From: Hymenobacter lapidarius
Lineage (GTDB): Bacteria; Bacteroidota; Bacteroidia; Cytophagales; Hymenobacteraceae
Reading direction: 5' to 3'
NCBI RefSeq assembly: GCF_001816145.1
Contig: NZ_MDZB01000109.1
Span: forward strand, 62,001-126,000
DNA length: 64,000 nt
Positions 36,601 through 44,583 of this stretch are shown one piece after another (the first letter of the stretch is position 1; each line of letters begins with the position of its first letter). Under the pieces are notes generated by a model. It was not told where the DNA came from, ran no database searches, and saw only the letters and a program-made list of their open reading frames with translations. The position numbers and the translations under genes were made by a program.

Positions 36601-36828
36601 GCGGTCGCCGGCCGTGGGGCCGCCCTGGCCGGTGGCGCGGGGCTCCACGGCCAAATACTGCCGGAATGCTTCCTGGGCCGCGCCGTATTGGCCACGGTCA
36701 AACAACTCCAACCCTTCCTGAAAAAACCGCTCGTCGGCGGCAAAAACCTGGGTTTGCTGGGCCTGGGCTGCCATTGGGGCCGCGGCACTCAGGGCGGCGG
36801 CCAGCGCGAGCCGGGGAAATAGCTTCAT
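33610..36828 (-). CDS. Large periplasmic tetratricopeptide-repeat protein
   Basis: A 1072-residue exported protein with a signal peptide (KLFPRLALAAALSAAAPMAAQAQ), then roughly 20 or more TPR units across residues 30-1010 (for example ERFFQEGLELFDRGQYGAAQEAFRQ-type, FDRYATVHKGRIEPALQYKIG), and a disordered Pro/Ala/Lys-rich tail. ATG 36828 directly opens the signal peptide; 33 upstream in-frame residues are excluded. A TACTTTTG -7 box lies at 36881-36874, about 45 bases upstream, with TTG 23 bases further. It is probably co-transcribed with the barrel gene that follows. Such TPR giants in Bacteroidota often scaffold envelope complexes, but no specific partner is proven here. Confidence 0.87.
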   Translation of the reverse strand: MKLFPRLALAAALSAAAPMAAQAQQTQVFAADERFFQEGLELFDRGQYGAAQEAFRQYLAVEPRATGQGGPTAGDRTADAEYYYAVSGLYLLHPDAEGLILAFAEQHPAHPRSAVAYFELGKFYFDQKNYASAIQYFQKVAPDNLSVAQRGESDFKLAYSYFEEKEYEKARLLFDRSKQAQTEFKYASSYYAGYLAYRAGDYAAARADLAVAEQNDAYKPVVPAIMSQIYYKEGNYDELIRYASNALKTTPPPQNSDEIQLLLGDAYYQKERYKEAAENFDRYATVHKGRIEPALQYKIGFANYKMGDFKGAIASLKNVAVLRDSLGQNAAYHLGLSYVQANQKPQAVTGFEAARQATFDKNVAENATLRLGQVQFELGNLPEVVAVLRDFQKKFPRSPNQPIVDDLLSTGFLQSTDFTQALSYLEGLDDRSDKLNATYQRVAYSQAATLYNNGNYGAALPLLDKSLKYPADDALRAAAQVLRGEIYSVGQQYPDAISAYVAAARAARQGGVSAEEVEFEQKARYGLGYAYYNTKQYDRARPQFQAFLNDKSARPDDPNYYDATMRLADTYYVAKSYAQALELYDKVIRANAADKDYAYYQKGRTLGLMGRRDEANATLASLLKTSPSSRYAEDAVFQQAQLSFEAGEYQPAATGFTRLIDNRPNSPLVPQALQKRGVSYANLQQHEKAVADFQRVLSSYPRSEAASQALYSLQESLSALGRTEEFDAALASFKVQNPDSKATESVEFEAAKSLYLAEKYQPAILRLESYLKQYPQSALGADARFFLADSYLKTGDKQQGLTRLRDVVTEGKSEFVNRAVGRLADLEFENNNYAEAAKNYERLRGASTNRREVANATLGQMRSLYEAGDYPGARRVAEELRTQAGATANATNAALLYLGKASYRAGNLDQAATELAAAAKAAPNDVNGAEAQYYLAETLFKQKKNEEAIAAALKVNSDFGNYALWQGRAFLLVADVYAADGDNFQARGTLNSIIDNKFPVAEIVEAAKQRLKTLGADQPEATPPPAAPKPAPAKTPAKTTAAPATKPAKGTTVPRAKLTGDNAAPADTATQR

Positions 36829-36873
36829 GTAAATACCGTACGTGGAGGGCCCGCACCGGGCCCGGGAAGTAGC

Positions 36874-36907
36874 CAAAAGTAGCGAAAAATGCCTGCAGGT
36901 TGCCCAA
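36874..36907 (-). promoter_or_regulatory. Probable promoter of the large TPR gene
   Basis: On the minus strand TTG (36907-36905), 23 bases, TACTTTTG (36881-36874). The -7 box is perfect; the spacing is slightly long. Confidence 0.45.
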
Positions 36908-36998
36908 TCAACGCAAATACTCCCCATCTGTTGCGGTGGTACCAGGCCAATTCCCCACCGGCAAACCGGGCGCAGCTCAACCCCCTACCTTCAGCTTT

Positions 36999-38060
36999 CT
37001 AGCCCAGCACGCCTTCCGGCACGTTGTGCAGAATCAGCCAGACCAGCTCGCGCAGGATTTCCCCGTCGTCCATCGAGCCGCTTTCTATGCCTTTGCTCTG
37101 GGCGTCGGCCCGGCGAACGAGGTGGATGATGTTCACTACCCGCTCGGCCGGATACGCCCGCATGGCCTGCTGGTACTCCTTTTGTGCAAAGCTGTTCATA
37201 ATACCCAGCTTCTTGAACTCGCCATCGCCCGGATTGGGGCCGGCCTGGTGCAGCACCAGCAGCTTGGTGAAGAAGCCAAAGAGCAGCGTCAAATTGGGAA
37301 TCAGTGGATTGGCCTTGGGGTTGGCGGCGAAGTAGCCCAGAATGCGGTTGGCCTTGAGTACGTCGCGCTGCACCAGGGCTTTTTGGAGCTCAAAAATGTT
37401 GTAGTCCTTGCTGATGCCCACCAGCCGCTGCACCAATTCCTCGTCGATGGCTTGGCCCGGCTGCAGGTTCAAAACCAGTTTGTCCACTTCGTTGGCCAAG
37501 CGGCCCAAATTAGCCCCCATGTACTCGGCCAACATGGCCGTGGCCTGCCCCGTTATCTGTTGGCCGCGGCTGCGCACGTTGGCCGTGAGCCACTGCGGCA
37601 CCTGGTTGTCGTAGAGCTTTTTGCTGGTCATGAGCACCACCGGCGACTCTTTGCCGCTGAGCAGCTTGCCCAGCTTCTTGCGGCTGTCCAGGGTTTTGTG
37701 CTTGTAGCAAAACACCAGCACCGTGCTGGCTAAGGGGTTTTTGAGGTAAGCTTCCAGAAAAGGCCAGCTCCGCTCCTGCTCCAGGTCGGCCACGGTCTGG
37801 GCCTCTTTCACGATGACCACGGACCGCTCGGCCATCATCGGAAACCGCTTGGCCTGGCCCAGTATTCCGGTCACGTCGATGTCCTTGCCGTACACCACCA
37901 CCTGGTTGAAGCTGCGCTCGTGCTCAGCCAGCGCGGTTTTCTCGATGAGGTCGGCTACCACGTCGATGTAATACGGTTCCTCGCCTTGCAGGAAGTACAC
38001 GGGCTGAAACTGCCGCTGCTGCAGCTGCTTGAGGATGGCATCGGCGTCTAGTAGGGGCAT
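36999..38060 (-). CDS. holA: DNA polymerase III subunit delta
   Basis: HolA is the clamp-opening subunit of the clamp loader. From ATG 38060 the protein is 353 residues, starting MPLLDADAILKQLQQRQFQPVYFLQGEEPYYID with the degenerate ATPase-fold entry FLQGEEPY. It continues LGQAKRFPMMAERSVVIVKEAQ and the helical collar region LNLQPGQAIDEELVQRLVGISKDYNIFEL, all family hallmarks. The length is as expected for delta. The frame is open 19 codons upstream without similarity. A TAATTTTG box at 38106-38099 may be its promoter. It is divergent from tyrS. Confidence 0.93.
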   Translation of the reverse strand: MPLLDADAILKQLQQRQFQPVYFLQGEEPYYIDVVADLIEKTALAEHERSFNQVVVYGKDIDVTGILGQAKRFPMMAERSVVIVKEAQTVADLEQERSWPFLEAYLKNPLASTVLVFCYKHKTLDSRKKLGKLLSGKESPVVLMTSKKLYDNQVPQWLTANVRSRGQQITGQATAMLAEYMGANLGRLANEVDKLVLNLQPGQAIDEELVQRLVGISKDYNIFELQKALVQRDVLKANRILGYFAANPKANPLIPNLTLLFGFFTKLLVLHQAGPNPGDGEFKKLGIMNSFAQKEYQQAMRAYPAERVVNIIHLVRRADAQSKGIESGSMDDGEILRELVWLILHNVPEGVLG

Positions 38061-38127
38061 GGAATTGGGGAACTTGGGGCTTAGCTGCTGTTCCGGCCCA
38101 AAATTAGGCCTTGGCAAAGGGCTGCCC

Positions 38128-38135
38128 TACCTTTG
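38128..38135 (+). promoter_or_regulatory. -7 box upstream of tyrS
   Basis: TACCTTTG is a perfect match to TAnnTTTG, 100 bases before the tyrS ATG. A TTG lies only 14 bases upstream at 38111-38113, so the -33 element is uncertain. Confidence 0.5.
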
Positions 38136-38187
38136 CCCACCTTTATTACAGCGGTATTTTTGAGCTTAGGAAGTTTCTGGTTTATCC

Positions 38188-38222
38188 AAGTCCCTAAGTC
38201 CCTAAGTCCCTAAGTTCCCAAG
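38188..38222 (+). repeat. Short tandem repeat in the tyrS leader
   Basis: Three direct copies of the 9-mer AAGTCCCTA and a fourth degenerate copy lie in the untranslated leader, 14-48 bases before the start codon. Confidence 0.85.
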
Positions 38223-38235
38223 ACCCCAACATTCC

Positions 38236-39555
38236 ATGTCTCTCATAGAAGAACTCACCTGGCGCGGCATGTACCACGACGCCATGCCCGGCACCGCCGA
38301 ACACCTGGCCACCAACGCGCCCATCACCGGCTACATCGGCTTCGACCCCACCGCAGCCTCCCTGCACATCGGCAACCTGGCCACCATCATGCTGCTGGTA
38401 CACCTGCAGCGCGCCGGCCACCGGCCGGTGGCCCTGGTGGGCGGCGCCACCGGCATGATAGGCGACCCCAGCGGCAAATCGGCCGAGCGCAACCTGCTCG
38501 ACGAGGACACCCTGCGCCTTAACCAGGCCGGCATCCGGGCGCAGCTGGAGAAGTTCCTGAACTTCACGGAGGGTCCCACCGGAGCGCTGGTGGTGAACAA
38601 TTACGACTGGTTCAAGGAAATCGGCTTTCTGGGCTTCCTGCGCGAAGTGGGCAAACACCTCACCGTAAACTACATGATGGCCAAGGATTCGGTGAAGCGC
38701 CGCATCAGCGGCAACGAAGACAGCGGCGCCGACGGCCTTAGCTACACCGAATTCAGTTACCAGCTGTTGCAGGGCTACGACTTCGTACACCTCAATAAAA
38801 CGCTGAATTGCACCCTGCAAATGGGCGCCAGCGACCAGTGGGGCAACATCACCACCGGCACCGAGCTCATCCGCCGCCTGAGCAACGCCGAGGGCCGCGA
38901 AGCCAAGGCCTATGCCCTCACCGGCCAGCTCATCACCAAGGCCGACGGCACCAAGTACGGTAAGTCCGAAACCGGCACCGTCTGGCTCGACCCCGCCCTC
39001 ACCTCGCCCTACCAGTTTTATCAGTTCTTCTACAACGCCGCCGACGCCGACGCCCCGCGCCTCATCCGCGTGTTCACGCTGCTCACCGAGGCCGAAATAG
39101 TAGCCCTGGAAACCGAGCACGCCCAGGCCCCGCACCTGCGCGTGCTGCAAAAGGCCCTGGCCCGGGACGTGACCGCCCGCGTGCACTCTGTTGAAGCTAC
39201 CGAGGCCGCCATCAGCGCCTCCGAGGTGTTATTTGGCCGCGGCGACCTCGCGGCGCTGCAGGCCCTGGACGAGGCCACGCTTCTCGACGTGTTTGCCGGC
39301 GTGCCCCATCTGCGCGTCCCGCGGGCCGATTTGGCGGGCCTCACCGCCGTGTCGTTGCTCAGCGAAGCCACCATGGGCAAAATCTTTCCCTCGAAGGGCG
39401 AGGCCAAAAAGATGATGAAGGACGGCGGCGTGAGCATCAACCGCGAGAAAGTAACCGTGGCCGAGGCCCCGGTTGATACCATGCCCCTGCTGGCCGGGAA
39501 GTTTCTCGTCGTTCAGAAAGGCAAAAAAAACTATTTCCTGGTGGAGGTGGCGTAA
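38236..39555 (+). CDS. tyrS: Tyrosyl-tRNA synthetase
   Basis: TyrS charges tRNA-Tyr. The 439-residue class-I synthetase has [23 protein letters not shown] (tyrosine pocket and HIGN version of HIGH, about residues 36-55), [24 protein letters not shown], the KMSKS equivalent [13 protein letters not shown] (about 239-251), and a C-terminal S4 RNA-binding domain (about 380-439, [15 protein letters not shown]). The length is close to the family norm of about 420-430. It is monocistronic, with a repeat-rich 100-base leader and a terminator downstream. Confidence 0.97.
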   Translation: MSLIEELTWRGMYHDAMPGTAEHLATNAPITGYIGFDPTAASLHIGNLATIMLLVHLQRAGHRPVALVGGATGMIGDPSGKSAERNLLDEDTLRLNQAGIRAQLEKFLNFTEGPTGALVVNNYDWFKEIGFLGFLREVGKHLTVNYMMAKDSVKRRISGNEDSGADGLSYTEFSYQLLQGYDFVHLNKTLNCTLQMGASDQWGNITTGTELIRRLSNAEGREAKAYALTGQLITKADGTKYGKSETGTVWLDPALTSPYQFYQFFYNAADADAPRLIRVFTLLTEAEIVALETEHAQAPHLRVLQKALARDVTARVHSVEATEAAISASEVLFGRGDLAALQALDEATLLDVFAGVPHLRVPRADLAGLTAVSLLSEATMGKIFPSKGEAKKMMKDGGVSINREKVTVAEAPVDTMPLLAGKFLVVQKGKKNYFLVEVA

Positions 39556-39596
39556 CGCCAGGCAGCCCGCTCGACTACTTTAGCACGCACTACCAC

Positions 39597-39633
39597 AAAA
39601 AAAGGCCCCGCTGCATGCAGCGAGGCCTTTTTG
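39597..39633. terminator. Bidirectional terminator between tyrS and the histone-like gene
   Basis: AAAAAGGCC and GGCCTTTTT enclose CGCTGCATGCAGCG, itself a perfect palindrome, with a C/A mismatch between the two blocks. It serves both converging transcripts. Confidence 0.9.
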
Positions 39634-39696
39634 TTGGCATGAGCCTGGGCACAGCACCCACGAGCTTCAAAAGCCCGCCAGACGCCGTGGTTCAGA

Positions 39697-39966
39697 CTAC
39701 TTCTTCTTTGCAGGAGCAGCCTTCTTAGCAGCAGCAGGAGCGGCTTTCTTAGCAGCAGGAGCAGCCTTTTTAGCAGCAGGAGCAGCAGCAGCACCGGTGT
39801 TCTTGGTGTTCTGCACCTCGGTGCGGAACGCCTGAGCCATGGTCTTCAGCTCCTGCATGCCCTTGCGCACGCGGGTGCCGGCAGCAGCGTTCTGCTTGTC
39901 GTAGAATTTCGAAAAGTCGTCTTCGAGCGACATTACGAGGTCCTTCAGTTTGCCGAAATTGTTCAT
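39697..39966 (-). CDS. Histone H1-like DNA-binding protein
   Basis: An 89-residue protein resembling the histone H1-like proteins of Bacteroidota and Chlamydia (Hc1 type). Residues 1-55 are a charged helical region (MNNFGKLKDLVMSLEDDFSK, RVRKGMQELKTMAQAFRTEV); residues 58-89 are repeats of APAAKKA and end PAKKK. The Lys/Ala/Pro tail should bind DNA non-specifically and compact the nucleoid. The tail is encoded by a short tandem repeat, so its length may vary between strains. Confidence 0.9.
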   Translation of the reverse strand: MNNFGKLKDLVMSLEDDFSKFYDKQNAAAGTRVRKGMQELKTMAQAFRTEVQNTKNTGAAAAPAAKKAAPAAKKAAPAAAKKAAPAKKK

Positions 39967-40156
39967 TTGGGTTTAGGGTTTGGGGTGAAAAATGAATTTG
40001 GTATGGTGTTAAGCCGGCCCTAATATACAGGGATTTCAAATGCAAGCAAGTTTTTCAATTTATTTCTAAAACCCCCTCCCCTGCTTTCAGAGGCCGATTT
40101 TGTTAAAAAAAAGGCCATTTCCGAAAAATCATTCCCACCCCGTTGTATTGGGATAG

Positions 40157-40202
40157 TACAAAAACAAAAACGCCGGCTGCCCTCATCGGCAACCGGCGCT
40201 AA
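40157..40202 (-). terminator. Terminator after the alpha-oxoamine synthase gene
   Basis: On the minus strand AGCGCCGG-TTGCC pairs with GGCA-GCCGGCG and is followed by TTTTTGTTTTTG. Confidence 0.88.
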
Positions 40203-40220
40203 CTACGTCAGGAGGCTTTT

Positions 40221-41468
40221 TTAAGCAGTTTGGGGCGTGGCCGCCGCCTTGCTGTAGAGCCCTTTGTCGAGCTTGGCAGCCATGGCTTCAAAGGCCACAA
40301 TCGTTTCCTGCACGTCGGAGAGCGTGTGCGTGGCCGTGGGGATGAGCCGGAGCATAATCACGCCCTTGGGAACCACGGGATACACCACAATGGAGCAGAA
40401 AATGCCGTGATTCTCGCGTAAATCGAAGGTTAGGGCCGTTGCGTCCGACAGTTCACCGTTGAGGAAAACGGGCGTCACCGGCGATTCGGTGGTGCCAATG
40501 TTGAAGCCTTTTTCGCGCAAACCGCTCTGCAGGGCCCGCACGATGGTCCAGAGCTGCTCACGGTATTCGGGGTGGTTGCGAATCAGCTCCAGGCGCTTGA
40601 GCGCGCCTATTACTAACGGCATGGGCAGCGATTTGGCGAAAATCTGGCTACGCATGTTGTATCGCAAATATTCAATCACACTTTCTTGTCCCGCCACGAA
40701 TGCGCCAATGCTGGCCATGCTCTTCGCGAAGGTGTAAAAAATTAGGTCTACGCCGTCCTGGCAGGCCAAATGTTCGGCCGTTCCGGCGCCCGTGGGGCCC
40801 AGCGTGCCAAAACCATGAGCATCGTCCACGAAGATGCGGAAGTCGAATTTCTCCTTCAATTTCACGATTTCGGGCAGCTTACCCAAGTTGCCCGACATGC
40901 CGAACATGCCCTCGGTAATCACCAGGATGCCGCCGCCGGTTTCGTCGGTGAGGCGCTTGGCGCGCTCCAGCTGCTTTTCGAGGCTGGCCATGTCGTTGTG
41001 GTTAAACACGAACCGCTTGCCTTGGTGCAGGCGCACCCCGTCGATGATACAAGCGTGCGACTCGGCGTCGTACACAATGACATCGTGGCGGTTCACCAGC
41101 GAATCGATGATGCTCACCACGCCCTGGTAGCCGAAGTTGAGCAAGAGGGCACCGGGCTTGTTCACGAAGTCGGCCAGCTCGTTTTCCAACTGCTCGTGCA
41201 GGCTGGAGTTGCCGCTCATGATGCGCGCGCCCATGGGATAGGCCATGCCGTATTCGCTGGCGCCGTCCACGTCGGCCTGCCGCACCTCGGGGTGGTTGGC
41301 CAGGCCCAGGTAGTTGTTCAGGCTCCAGGTCAGCACCTCTTTGCCACGAAACTGCATACGAGGTTGGATTTGACCTTCCAGCTTGGGAAAGGCAAAATAG
41401 CCGTGGGCGTAGTGCGATTGCGAACCCAAAGGGCCGCGGTTGGCCGAAACCCGGTCGAAAATATCCAC
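40221..41468 (-). CDS. Alpha-oxoamine synthase (PLP-dependent acyl-CoA:amino-acid ligase)
   Basis: A 415-residue fold-type-I PLP enzyme of the family that includes glycine C-acetyltransferase, AONS (BioF), serine palmitoyltransferase and the capnine-forming cysteate acyltransferase. Seen: LTWSLNNYLGLANHPEVRQA, GARIMSGNSSLHEQLENELA, FVDDAHGFGTLGPTGAG, and the Schiff-base Lys in FYTFAKSMASIGAFVAG (about residue 261). No bio, kbl-tdh or sphingolipid genes are adjacent, so the substrate cannot be assigned; a lipid role (sphingolipid or sulfonolipid) fits the phylum but is inference. GTG 41468 gives MDIFDRVSANRGPLG. A TTG-N21-TATCTTTG promoter lies about 90 bases upstream. Confidence 0.88.
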   Translation of the reverse strand: MDIFDRVSANRGPLGSQSHYAHGYFAFPKLEGQIQPRMQFRGKEVLTWSLNNYLGLANHPEVRQADVDGASEYGMAYPMGARIMSGNSSLHEQLENELADFVNKPGALLLNFGYQGVVSIIDSLVNRHDVIVYDAESHACIIDGVRLHQGKRFVFNHNDMASLEKQLERAKRLTDETGGGILVITEGMFGMSGNLGKLPEIVKLKEKFDFRIFVDDAHGFGTLGPTGAGTAEHLACQDGVDLIFYTFAKSMASIGAFVAGQESVIEYLRYNMRSQIFAKSLPMPLVIGALKRLELIRNHPEYREQLWTIVRALQSGLREKGFNIGTTESPVTPVFLNGELSDATALTFDLRENHGIFCSIVVYPVVPKGVIMLRLIPTATHTLSDVQETIVAFEAMAAKLDKGLYSKAAATPQTA

Positions 41469-41809
41469 TGAAAAAACGGGGTGTTAGTTGAAGGTTAAAT
41501 GCAGAAGAAGGGCCAGTTTAGCTGGGTACCGTCAATTTAGACTGGCCTATTTACAAAGATAGCCCCAGGCCGCCCATGTACACAATTTGGGCTTAATAAC
41601 GCCATCATGCGGCTGATGTTTGCAACTGGCGTGCAGTTTCCAACTTTCTTTGTGGTCGACTTCCGCCTGCACCGAGCCCCGCAGCCCGTTTTACCGGGTG
41701 ATGCGTAGCCCTCTGCTGGCCCCTGCTTCGGCCTGTTGTACCCACTGAAACGCGTTTTTGCGCTTTTCGAGGCCAACTTACTCACCCAACTTTCCGCTCC
41801 CCCGCACCC
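41469..41809. other. Divergent promoter region between the oxoamine synthase gene and accC
   Basis: A 341-base gap with no ORF that I can support. Apart from the leftward promoter at 41554-41585, I see no standard element and no rightward -7 box for accC. Confidence 0.55.
41554..41585 (-). promoter_or_regulatory. Probable promoter of the alpha-oxoamine synthase gene
   Basis: On the minus strand TTG (41585-41583), 21 bases, TATCTTTG (41561-41554). Both elements fit the Bacteroidota -33/-7 pattern. Confidence 0.55.
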
Positions 41810-43321
41810 ATGAAAAAAATCACCAAGCTGCTCGTTGCCAACCGCGGCGAAATTGCCCTGCGCATCCTCCGCTCCGCCAAGGAAATGGGCATTTCCACCG
41901 TGGCCATCTACTCCGAGGCCGACCGCAACGCCCTGCACGTGCGCTACGCCGACGAAGCCGTGTGCGTGGGCCCGCCCGCTTCAAAAGACAGCTACCTGCG
42001 CGGCGACAAGATTCTGGCCGTGTGCCAGGAACTGGGGGTTGATGCCATTCACCCCGGCTATGGCTTTTTGAGCGAAAACGCTGGCTTTGCCCGCGCGGTG
42101 CGGGCGGCGGGCTTAATTTTCGTGGGGCCCTCGCCCGAGGCCATGGAGATTATGGGCGACAAGCTCTCGGCCAAGCAGGCCGTGAAAGCCTACAACATCC
42201 CGCTGGTACCCGGCACCGACGAGGCCATTTCCGACGTGCCCGCCGCCAAGCGGATTGCGCAGGAAGTGGGCTTCCCCATCCTCATCAAGGCCTCGGCCGG
42301 CGGTGGCGGCAAGGGCATGCGGATTGTGAACAACGCATATGAGTTTGAGGAGCAGATGCAGCTGGCCATCAACGAGGCGGTTTCCGCCTTTGGCGATGGG
42401 GCGGTGTTCATCGAAAAATTCGTGACCGGCCCGCGCCACATCGAAATTCAGGTGCTGGGCGATGAGCACGGCAACATCGTGCACCTGTTCGAACGCGAGT
42501 GCAGCATTCAGCGCCGGCACCAGAAGGTAATTGAGGAGGCCCCTTCCTCGGTGCTCACGCCCGCCCTGCGCGCCCAGATGGGCCAGTGCGCCGTGGACGT
42601 GGCCCGCGCCTGCGACTACACCGGCGCCGGCACCGTGGAATTCCTGCTCGACGACCAGCACAACTTTTATTTCCTGGAGATGAACACCCGCCTTCAGGTA
42701 GAGCACCCCGTGACGGAGCAAATCACGGGACTGGATTTGGTGAAGGAGCAAATCCGGGTGGCCCAGGGCGAGCCCCTCGCCTTCGCACAAGAGGACCTCA
42801 CTATCACCGGCCACGCCCTGGAGCTGCGCGTGTACGCCGAAGACCCGCAAAACAACTTCCTTCCGGACATCGGAACCCTCACCACCTACGTGCGCCCCCA
42901 GGGCCCCGGCGTGCGCGTCGACGACGGCTTCGAGCAGGGCATGGACATCCCGATTTACTACGACCCGATGATAGCAAAGTTGGTCACTTTCGGCGCCGAC
43001 CGCGCCGAGGCCATTGCCCGCATGCTACGGGCCATCGAGGAATTTAAAATCGTCGGCATCGAAACCACGCTGCCTTTCGGGGCCTACGTGCTCCGCCACC
43101 CCGCCTTCGTAAGCGGCGATTTCGATACGAACTTCATCAAAGACCATTTCACTCCCGCCAACCTCGCCCCCACCGCGCCGGACGAGGCCACGGCCAAAGT
43201 TGCCGCCGCGCTGGGCGCAATGCTGCTGGAGACGAAAAAACCCAAGACGGCATCAGCAGCTGGCGGGACTGCCAACGAAGAGGGTTCGGGTTGGCGCAGG
43301 AACCGGGCGGGCGGGCGGTAG
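41810..43321 (+). CDS. accC: Biotin carboxylase subunit of an acyl-CoA carboxylase
   Basis: The ATP-grasp enzyme that carboxylates biotin on its carrier protein. Of 503 residues, the core has ITKLLVANRGEIALRIL, IHPGYGFLSENAGFA, the Gly-rich loop KASAGGGGKGMRI (about residues 161-173), the ATP/Mg block FLEMNTRLQVEHPVTEQITG with the catalytic Arg, and PIYYDPMIAKL. This is the standard 450-residue AccC plus a 50-residue Ala/Thr-rich C-terminal extension. No accB or carboxyltransferase gene is adjacent, so it could serve acetyl-CoA or propionyl-CoA carboxylase. Confidence 0.94.
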   Translation: MKKITKLLVANRGEIALRILRSAKEMGISTVAIYSEADRNALHVRYADEAVCVGPPASKDSYLRGDKILAVCQELGVDAIHPGYGFLSENAGFARAVRAAGLIFVGPSPEAMEIMGDKLSAKQAVKAYNIPLVPGTDEAISDVPAAKRIAQEVGFPILIKASAGGGGKGMRIVNNAYEFEEQMQLAINEAVSAFGDGAVFIEKFVTGPRHIEIQVLGDEHGNIVHLFERECSIQRRHQKVIEEAPSSVLTPALRAQMGQCAVDVARACDYTGAGTVEFLLDDQHNFYFLEMNTRLQVEHPVTEQITGLDLVKEQIRVAQGEPLAFAQEDLTITGHALELRVYAEDPQNNFLPDIGTLTTYVRPQGPGVRVDDGFEQGMDIPIYYDPMIAKLVTFGADRAEAIARMLRAIEEFKIVGIETTLPFGAYVLRHPAFVSGDFDTNFIKDHFTPANLAPTAPDEATAKVAAALGAMLLETKKPKTASAAGGTANEEGSGWRRNRAGGR

Positions 43322-43385
43322 GGCTATTGTGTTGAAAAGGGAAAGCCTAGCTATTTGCCGGGCGTTTCTTTTTCAAGTGCTACTA

Positions 43386-43613
43386 TCATTTTGTTGAGCC
43401 GGCGCTTCGCATGGTCGCCAAGAAGTATTTGCATGCATCACCTTCGTTGATAAAAGTTTTCAAAATCGATTTTTTGCCTCTCTCGCTGTAATAAACCTCC
43501 CATCCATGGGGAGCTTTGTCAATGGTATAGGTCTCATCCAGTAATCCTCGGCTGAGGTATAAACCTCGCAACTTCTCTGCGATAAGGGCTTCTTATAAAG
43601 CTTTGAGATTCAT
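43386..43613 (-). pseudogene. Small immunity-like ORF with an in-frame stop near its 5' end
   Basis: From TTG 43571 there is a 61-residue frame with the conserved-looking core APHGWEVYYSERGKKS, then FINEGDACKYFLATM. The same frame continues upstream to ATG 43613 (MNLKAL, then EALIAEKLRGLYLSRG) but is broken by TAA at 43595-43593. The joined sequence resembles small proteins (about 75-90 residues) that I associate, from memory, with immunity roles in polymorphic-toxin loci; I cannot confirm the family. Either the gene is inactivated by a nonsense mutation or a shortened product starts at TTG. It lies in lower-GC DNA beside the RES/Xre toxin-antitoxin pair. Confidence 0.5.
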
Positions 43614-43658
43614 TTTTCGTTACTAAAGATTTGAGAAGGAGATTTGGGGACTTCGCTT

Positions 43659-44111
43659 TCAACCTTCCTTAATCCGCGGGTCAAACTCAAAATCCTCCCA
43701 GCCTACAATGCGAACCTGCCCAAAATCCGGGTGGCGGGTATTGAGCACGTAATTGTGCTCGTGGGCGATGATGGAGGACGGCACCCGCAGGATGGCCGCT
43801 GTCTGGCGCTGATACCAATTGGCGCCCAAGGGCTGGCAGCGGGCGTAGTGGCGCGGCAGATGCCACTCAGGAGGCATTTGGTTCAGGGCTAATTCTTCTA
43901 CTGCTAGAGAACCCGGCACGTCGATGCGGATGACTTTGAAGAGGCTGTTGAGGCCTTCGCCGCTGCGGTGCACCACGTTTTCAAGGCAGGCTAGGGCGCG
44001 GCTGCCGGCGGCGTAAATGACCAGCTGGCCGCGCAGGTTCCAGCGGCCGGGGTTGCCGGAAGCCACTAGTTCCTTGGCGTACTTGGCCAGGCAAATACGG
44101 TAGATTTCCAC
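43659..44111 (-). CDS. RES-domain toxin
   Basis: RES toxins degrade NAD+ and are neutralised by an Xre-type partner. The 150-residue protein opens MEIYRICLAKYAKEL with the conserved Arg, has GRWNLRGQLVIYAAGSRALACLENVVH containing the conserved Glu (about residue 45), and SSIIAHEHNYVLNTRHPDF with the conserved Ser (about residue 113), so the Arg-Glu-Ser set is present. GTG 44111 starts nine bases after the antitoxin stop; antitoxin first, toxin second is the usual order. Confidence 0.9.
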   Translation of the reverse strand: MEIYRICLAKYAKELVASGNPGRWNLRGQLVIYAAGSRALACLENVVHRSGEGLNSLFKVIRIDVPGSLAVEELALNQMPPEWHLPRHYARCQPLGANWYQRQTAAILRVPSSIIAHEHNYVLNTRHPDFGQVRIVGWEDFEFDPRIKEG

Positions 44112-44120
44112 GCGTTGGGC

Positions 44121-44561
44121 TTAGGCCAGGTCGCCGTGGGCAATGCGGTCCACTTCATCGGCCACTAGGTCGATACCGCCGCTGGTTTCGAGCAGTAGCA
44201 GCGGTGCTTGGTTGTCGAGGCCGTAGGCGGGTTTGTCGAGCCAGCGCCGGAAAGCGGGGACCGAGCCAAACACTTCTTCGCCCTGGCGCGCCAAGGTCAG
44301 CAGCTTCAGCACCTGCTCACTCGGGGCCGGCGCCAAGCGCTTCTTGGCCTGGCGGTAGGTGCGCATGGTTTTGGTGGTGGTATGCAGCAGGTCGGCCAAT
44401 TCGTCGGCGCTTAGTTGCAGCAGCTCAGCCACGGCAAATGCGGTATTGGCCAGCACGCCGGTGCGCGCTTCCATCACCAGCGCGAAAGAATCGGCCACGG
44501 TGGCTTGCAGTCCGAGCAAGGCAGGCGAATAAACAGCGGAAGAATGAGCAGCGGCAGTCAT
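44121..44561 (-). CDS. Xre/MbcA/ParS-type antitoxin
   Basis: The partner of the RES toxin. From ATG 44561 it has 146 residues: an N-terminal helical region with an Xre-like helix-turn-helix (LLQLSADELADLLHTTTKTMRTYRQAKKRL, about residues 46-75) and the C-terminal MbcA/ParS toxin-binding domain (EVFGSVPAFRRWLDKPAYGLDNQAPLLLL). The frame is open to 44684 but that part crosses the palindromic operator, so ATG 44561 is chosen. The protein should bind both the toxin and its own promoter. Confidence 0.9.
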   Translation of the reverse strand: MTAAAHSSAVYSPALLGLQATVADSFALVMEARTGVLANTAFAVAELLQLSADELADLLHTTTKTMRTYRQAKKRLAPAPSEQVLKLLTLARQGEEVFGSVPAFRRWLDKPAYGLDNQAPLLLLETSGGIDLVADEVDRIAHGDLA

Positions 44562-44583
44562 GCGAACAGGCGAAGGAAACAAA

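Noticed and set aside
39710..39790. CRISPR-like or transposon repeat
   Set aside because: The short tandem repeats encode the Ala/Lys/Pro tail of the histone H1-like protein.
43840..44000. Possible third toxin-antitoxin component within the RES gene
   Set aside because: Only out-of-frame shadows; the RES frame explains the region.
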